Source of the DNA: Nemania diffusa
Taxonomy: Eukaryota > Ascomycota > Sordariomycetes > Xylariales > Xylariaceae
Assembly (NCBI GenBank): GCA_038501195.1
Contig: JBBPUQ010000004.1
Location: forward strand, 4,354,001 to 4,418,000
Direction of reading: 5' to 3'
Length of the DNA stretch: 64,000 bases
Shown: piece by piece, positions 58,869 through 64,000 of the stretch
Layout of the letters: each line of letters begins with the position of its first letter
Position numbering within the stretch: position 1 is the first letter of the stretch
Made by a program: the position numbers and the translations under genes
Notes under the pieces: model-generated
The model's database searches: none
Told to the model about the DNA's origin: nothing
The model's input: only the letters and a program-made list of their open reading frames with translations

Positions 58869-61390
58869 AGGACTCTTTCCGTTGTAGCTTTTTTGACCTT
58901 GTTACTTGAATAGGGTTGAGGTTTGTGTAGTTAGCTACCAATAACTATCTATGTAAGTACCTATGCATAGACTAGATATGTAGGCACTTGACGTAATGAC
59001 AGGGTTGATATATGTTAATGGCACGACTTAGGACTTTAATGCTGCCCTTGGCCGCAACCCCAAGCTCGGCTAAGCTTGGCCTGCCTTAAGGCATCTTCAG
59101 CGTAGTAGAGTGGGCTCGGATCCACTATCTCTGCTACACTATTACCATCCTTCGTGCCGTAGATAGAATCCCCCGCAATTGTGAGGCTGCTTTGCATACC
59201 TAGGTACTTGATGCTAGGACAATGCTGGCAGGTATCATGGATGCACCGTCATTCTGCAACAGTAGCAAGACCAAGACAACCTTTTCTTTACCACTTGCTT
59301 GTTCCGTTTTCTTTTATTTTCCAAACCGCCAAGACCCACAACATTTCGTCGTCTCCCCGGGTTTAGTGAGATGTAACTACCAATTAGATACATAGGTAGA
59401 TACCTTATTCTTTTTTCGAGGTATCGCGCTTATCTAAACGCGAACCCGGACCAATGGATTTTTAAGTATATGATACCTACCTACCTATCTATACGCATGT
59501 CTGCGCGGTGAGCGATGCCTTAAGCGAAGCGCAGCCTGCCGTAACAGGGCCACATGCCCACAGGTGGTTACTAAGTAGATCTATCTACTAGTTCGTCCAG
59601 CTCGCTGGTTTCTGGGCACCGGAGTCAACCCCAACCCCACCACCACCTTACCTTTTCCATGGCTTTCCTTGTCCAGTTCCTATCAGTCACAAACACATAC
59701 CTACCTAACATACCTATATTGAAAGTTGCATCATCGCTCAGCAAAGCACAGCCTTTTTAGAGTAAATTGTGATTTTTTGTACCTGCGACTCCAACAGCCC
59801 TTTGCGAGTCGCTACCCATATTTATAATAGCATCTGGCCTTGTACCGACTACACTATCTAGGCACCTACAGCAGCATTTGTACTACACTGTGGCTCCTGT
59901 TAACTACTTACGCATTGCTGTTACATCGGCGTCAGCGTCAATATTGGAGCGAAGAATAGGTAGTCCCGAGTTCTTTGTACTTGCCATTCATTCATTCCCT
60001 TCGCTTCGCTTCTCAATATAGACAAGGCTCGTTCTCTTCTCTGCTTGTTCTCCGCGCCGTTCCTCCGAGCCCGCCCAACCAGAACACACCCACTCGTCCG
60101 AGGACGACCCACGCTAAACCAAACCACCACGCAGCAAGCAGCAGCAAGCATCAAGCAGGGAGCAAGCGCCTCCTCGCTCCAGATCTACAACATCCTGCAC
60201 CTGCACCCAAGGCTCGTCCCCCGTGGGGTTGGTAGCCGTCACTCCCCATCTCCGGGACAGAACCGGGATAAAGGTTCGGTGGGGCTTTCAGCTGATTGTG
60301 GTCCTTTGGGGTTCTTAGTCTACTTGGTAGGTAGAGTCAATCAGTGAGACCACCAAGGTCATGCTCCAGTGGCGGTACAGTAGGTACTGTATTGGCTAGT
60401 CGTCTGTCTCATCGTCATTCAGCGCCCGCGCTCGCGCTCGCCCGGCCTCATGACCTATTCGACGGCAGGGCCGAGGAAATAACACAACACTATCACCATC
60501 CAAAAACCCGAGCACTGCCGCAGTTGCCGGCTCATACTTTCATTCCTTGACTGCTAGTTTATTCCCCCCTTACTAAGAGAAAGAGAGAGAGGCAGAGAAA
60601 AGCGATAGCAACGTGTGTGTGCTTGCGTGCGTGTTATCCTCGTGTGCTCGTAGCGTCTCTCGCTCGGTCTTATTCTAGCTATCCTCTAGACTAATCTATA
60701 GCTATACCCGCCGAGTTGAGTGGTGAAGGCCGATCCAGCTCTTAGCAGGATTGGCTCGGTTATCTCGTTTCAAGGTACGTGATAATTATCCTCTGTCTTC
60801 CACGCGATACCTTCATCCAGAGGACCCTCTCGGCAGATTTTACCGGGTTTCTTTTTACCTTTGTTTTGGTCCTCGTCTTGTGTGTAATATCGGCCATGCG
60901 GATGAGTAGCTAGGCTATCCAATCCACCCCTGGCCCAATCACGCCGCTTGGCTGTGGCTAACGTTCGAGGCGACATCCCTTCCAACTGCCAATACCCCCC
61001 CAACCACACATGTGATAATGGGCCTCGCCTTGAACTCGTCCCTCGCGCGGTCTCGGGATGCGAGCCGTTAGATCCACCGGCCCATCATACCATCCGTCGA
61101 GGTTACCTTCGCATCATTCCCTCTGACGTATTGTACCGAGATGATTTATAGCTTGTCTGAATAATTATATTTATCTCCCTCCCTGTCTCCCCTTCTCCGC
61201 ATCGCCTCGTCCAGTCTTTATCGATCGTCACACTAGGTATAGTTACCGAGTGGGGGTTCTCTTGGGATGCCCGCCTACTGTCTTCACGATTGTCACTATT
61301 TCTACCGCACAGCCCTGCGCGGCTTGAACATCTGCACTTTCGTCTCGCCTCTATTTGCTTGATAACCCTCCTCTGGCACAAGCCGACAGA
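58869..61390. other. Promoter and long leader region of the carnitine acetyltransferase gene
   Basis: No supportable gene in 2.5 kb. The part from about 59.9 kb is CT- and CCA-rich with AAGCAGCAAGCA-type units (around 60130-60160), a GT/GC tract near 60612-60630 and a pyrimidine-rich run before the ATG at 61391. It reads like a long, structured 5' UTR or promoter. Confidence 0.55.
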
Positions 61391-64000
61391 ATGCCCACTC
61401 AAGTTCGCATTTTTGCTATGCCAAAGTCTCTTGGCGAGACTCTTGCAGCAACTTCACCTACGTCATTGCCTAAGTCTACAGCACAACTCACTAACGGGCA
61501 CGCATCAGACCTCAGACTGCCTCCTAAGATGCCTATGACAACAGCAATACCCGAACATCCTAGAGGTGGCGGTCTCACTTTTGCCGCCCAAGATGATCTA
61601 CCGAAGCTACCTATACCTGACCTAGAGAACTCTTGTCGGAAGTACCTCGCTGCCCTAAGGCCTTTACAAGGACCTCGGGAGCATGTAGAGACGAGGTTGG
61701 CAGTGGAGGATTTCTTGAAGTCAGATGGACCAGATCTGCAAGAAAAACTCCAGAACTATGCGCTCGGAAAGAGCAGCTTCATAGAGCAATTCTGTAAGCG
61801 GATACCGTATATCATTGATAGCGCAATGCTGACCTCTTACAGGGTACGATTCGTATCTGAATTTTGACAACCCTGTTGTTCTCAACCTGAACCCTTTTTT
61901 CCTGCTAGAGGATGACCCAACACCCGCAAGAAATAATCAGGTGACTCGTGCCGCGTCGCTGGTAGTATCGGCATTGGAATTTGTTCGAGCAGTGCGCCGA
62001 GAGGAACTACCACCGGACAACATCAGGGGAAAACCTCTTTGTATGTATCAGTATTCGCGGCTTTTTGGAACGGCCCGTGTACCTACTGTCCACGGTTGCC
62101 AAATCGAGCAAGATCCGGATTCGAAGCATATTGTTGTACTTTGCCATGGTCAGTTTTATTGGTTCGACGTCCTCGACGACAACTCCGACTTGATCATGAG
62201 TGAAAGAGATGTTGCAATCAATCTGCAGACAATCATCGATGACGCAGTACAAACCCCAATCCAAGAGGCTGCGAAGGGAGCGCTTGGAATTCTTAGCACG
62301 GAAAATCGGAAGATTTGGTCGGGGCTCCGAGAGGTATTAACAAGAGAAGAGCGCTCCAATAATGCAGACTGTCTTGGCATTGTGGATTCTGCTTTGTTCG
62401 TACTCTGTCTAGACTATACCGAGCCTGCGACAGCAGCTGAATTATGTCAGAACATGCTCTGTGGCACAAACGAGGTCGTTAAGGGAGTACAGATTGGGAC
62501 GTGTGTCAACCGATGGTACGATAAGCTTCAGATTATTGTTTGCAAGAATGGAAGTGCAGGGATCAACTTTGAACATACTGGCGTTGACGGTCATACGGTA
62601 CTCCGGTTTGCGAGCGATGTTTATACAGACACAATTCTCCGATTCGCTAGGACGATCAACGGCCAGGCTCCGAGTCTCTGGAAAACAACGAGTCCAGATC
62701 CTTCTAAGAGAGACCCCGATAGTTTTGGGGACGTTAATACAACCCCTCACAAGCTAGAGTGGGACATGATACCAGAACTTAATGTGGCGGTGCGGTTTGC
62801 AGAAACAAGACTGGCTGATCTAATTAGCCAAAACGAGTTTGAGTGTCTGGACTTTAGTGGATATGGCAAGAACTTCATAACCTCTATGGGCTTCTCGCCT
62901 GATGCCTTCGTGCAGATGGCGTTCCAAGCCGCTTATTATGGGCTATATGGGAGGGTGGAATGCACATACGAGCCAGCCATGACAAAGGCTTACCTTCACG
63001 GTCGGACTGAAGCTATCCGGTCTGTGACGGACGAATCCGTCAATTTTGTTCAGACTTTCTGGGCTGACAACCCAGCCGAGACGAAGGTTGAAGCACTCCG
63101 CAAAGCGTGCGAGCAACACGTCATTAGCACCAAGTCATGTGCAAAGGGGCAAGGCTGCGATCGCCACCTGTACGCTCTATTCTGCTTATGGCAGAGATAT
63201 GTAGACGATCAGATCAGTCGGTCGCCAAGCAGCGCTGGATACTCAAGCCCCACAGATAACGGCTCCATGCGAGAGTCTGTTGTTGGAAGTCCAGGTAGGG
63301 ACTCTATTAATTCGATAGATATGGACATGCGATCACACAAGCGAGGTGACAGCACCACATCAAACCCCCGATCGCGGGATCTCTACCCGGTCCCTGCAGT
63401 GTTTGCCGATGCAGGCTGGGATAGGCTGAACAATACGATACTATCGACATCAAACTGCGGGAATCCGTCATTGCGGCAATTCGGATTCGGCCCGACATCC
63501 GGGGACGGTTTCGGCATCGGCTACATCATCAAGGAAGAGGGAATAAATATTTGCGTCTCGAGCAAGCACAGGCAGACAAAGCGTTTCGTCGACGCTCTGG
63601 AGAGCTATCTCCTCGAGATCCGCCGCGTGTTGCGCATTACGGGCCGCAAAGCGGCTACTGCCAAGCAAACGCGAGCCCGCGAGGTCGACCATACCAAGGT
63701 CAAGGGCAGCAACCGGCTCAAGGCCCGCGGACGGATGATCACTGGTTTGGACAACAACACCATGCGACTACGGCTAGCCAACGGGTCGTCCACCGGCACG
63801 CGGTCACCAACTGAGGAGAGCGTATTGATGAGCGATGACGAATTAGGTGGTTGTAAGTTTTGCCCCTTCCTATGTTATATTCCTTCTTCGAAAAGAAGGT
63901 CTGAGAACTCTTCTTACTAATTCTCCTTCCCTAGATGGTTTCTTCGATGCAGGCATGCTCCTCCAAGCGCTCAAGGCGCGCGGCGACGCATTTGATAATG
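61391..64000 (+). CDS. Carnitine O-acetyltransferase (cytosolic FacC/Yat2-like), 3'-partial
   Basis: Exchanges acetyl groups between CoA and carnitine for acetate, ethanol or fatty-acid growth. Exons 61391-61793, 61843-63852 and 63935 onward; the gene leaves the window. The first intron (GTAAGC...TTACAG) restores IEQF-WYDSYLNFDNPVVLNLNPFF split across exons. The second (GTAAGT...CCCTAG) joins LGG-YGFFDAG. The substrate-tunnel motif PPDNIRGKPLCMYQYSRLFGT is present in order, and the catalytic His379 lies in INFEHTGVDG. The STSNCGNPSLRQFGFGP segment is the usual C-terminal CoA-binding strand. A Ser-rich insert of about 60 residues (SPSSAGYSSPTDNG) precedes it and a basic tail follows, making the protein longer than mitochondrial/peroxisomal enzymes. 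There is no N-terminal presequence and the C-terminus is unseen, so the cytosolic FacC/Yat2 assignment is inferred. The start is the first ATG in frame; Met at 61418 is the alternative. Confidence 0.9.

Noticed and set aside
1..64000. CRISPR arrays, rRNA, integrated viral genomes or a secondary-metabolite cluster
   Set aside because: No regularly spaced repeats with spacers, no rRNA cores, no polyketide/peptide synthetase or viral hallmark motifs were seen.

Overview
The window is nuclear DNA of a filamentous ascomycete (Pezizomycotina, probably Sordariomycetes). The genes carry short GT-AG introns with GTAAGT/GTGAGT-type donors. The protein families are typical of moulds: fungal rhodopsin-domain membrane protein, gastric-mucin-like protein, FacC/Yat2-type carnitine acetyltransferase, SepB/Ctf4 and 2EXR proteins. 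Spacers are full of TACC/GTAC-type simple repeats, and transposon copies carry the C-to-T / G-to-A damage expected of repeat-induced point mutation (RIP). There is no rRNA, convincing tRNA or CRISPR. Species was not determined. All exon structures below were derived by hand from splice signals, reading phase and family motifs.

Layout. 1-7.3 kb: gene-free spacer with microsatellites. 7.3-9.7 kb (-): glutamate decarboxylase, nine exons. 11.5-12.9 kb (-): mitochondrial acetylornithine aminotransferase, with a Gcn4/CPC1-type site upstream. 15.2-17.4 kb (+): membrane-anchored alpha/beta hydrolase. 18.6-20.2 kb (+): small basic/acidic protein whose Q/N-rich tail is cut by two in-frame TAG codons. 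20.8-22.6 kb (-): seven-helix rhodopsin-domain protein, six exons. 25.9-28.5 kb (-): Ctf4/SepB replication factor, divergent from a WD40 protein (29.1-30.4 kb, +), with MluI-box-like sites between them. 31.3-32.5 kb (-): short-chain dehydrogenase. 33.3-35.0 kb (-): RBR ubiquitin ligase with a 24-bp minisatellite in its coding sequence. 35.0-40.6 kb: gene-free. 40.6-43.9 kb (+): gastric-mucin-like protein. 46.3-47.7 kb: a complete but dead Tc1/mariner element. 48.1-49.4 kb (-): Ypt1/Rab1 GTPase with an 11-nt first exon. 50.9-51.9 kb (+): conserved-looking protein of unknown function. 52.2-53.0 kb (-): broken 2EXR-domain gene. 54.3-58.2 kb: a 3,968-bp extremely AT-rich block that I delimit as a hAT transposon by matching terminal inverted repeats and a perfect 8-bp target duplication. 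58.4-58.9 kb: possible gene relic. 61.4 kb to the window end (+): carnitine acetyltransferase, running off the edge.

The intact genes are mostly housekeeping (GABA shunt, arginine synthesis, replication, vesicle traffic, ubiquitin, acetyl-carnitine shuttle) and do not form a biosynthetic or defence cluster. The unusual signal lies in how mutation has shaped the locus. Two RIP-damaged DNA transposons sit in the right half, and TAG codons stand at apparent Gln positions in two otherwise non-repetitive coding frames. The Ypt1 gene has a cryptic first exon and an in-frame alternative N-terminus inside its long first intron.
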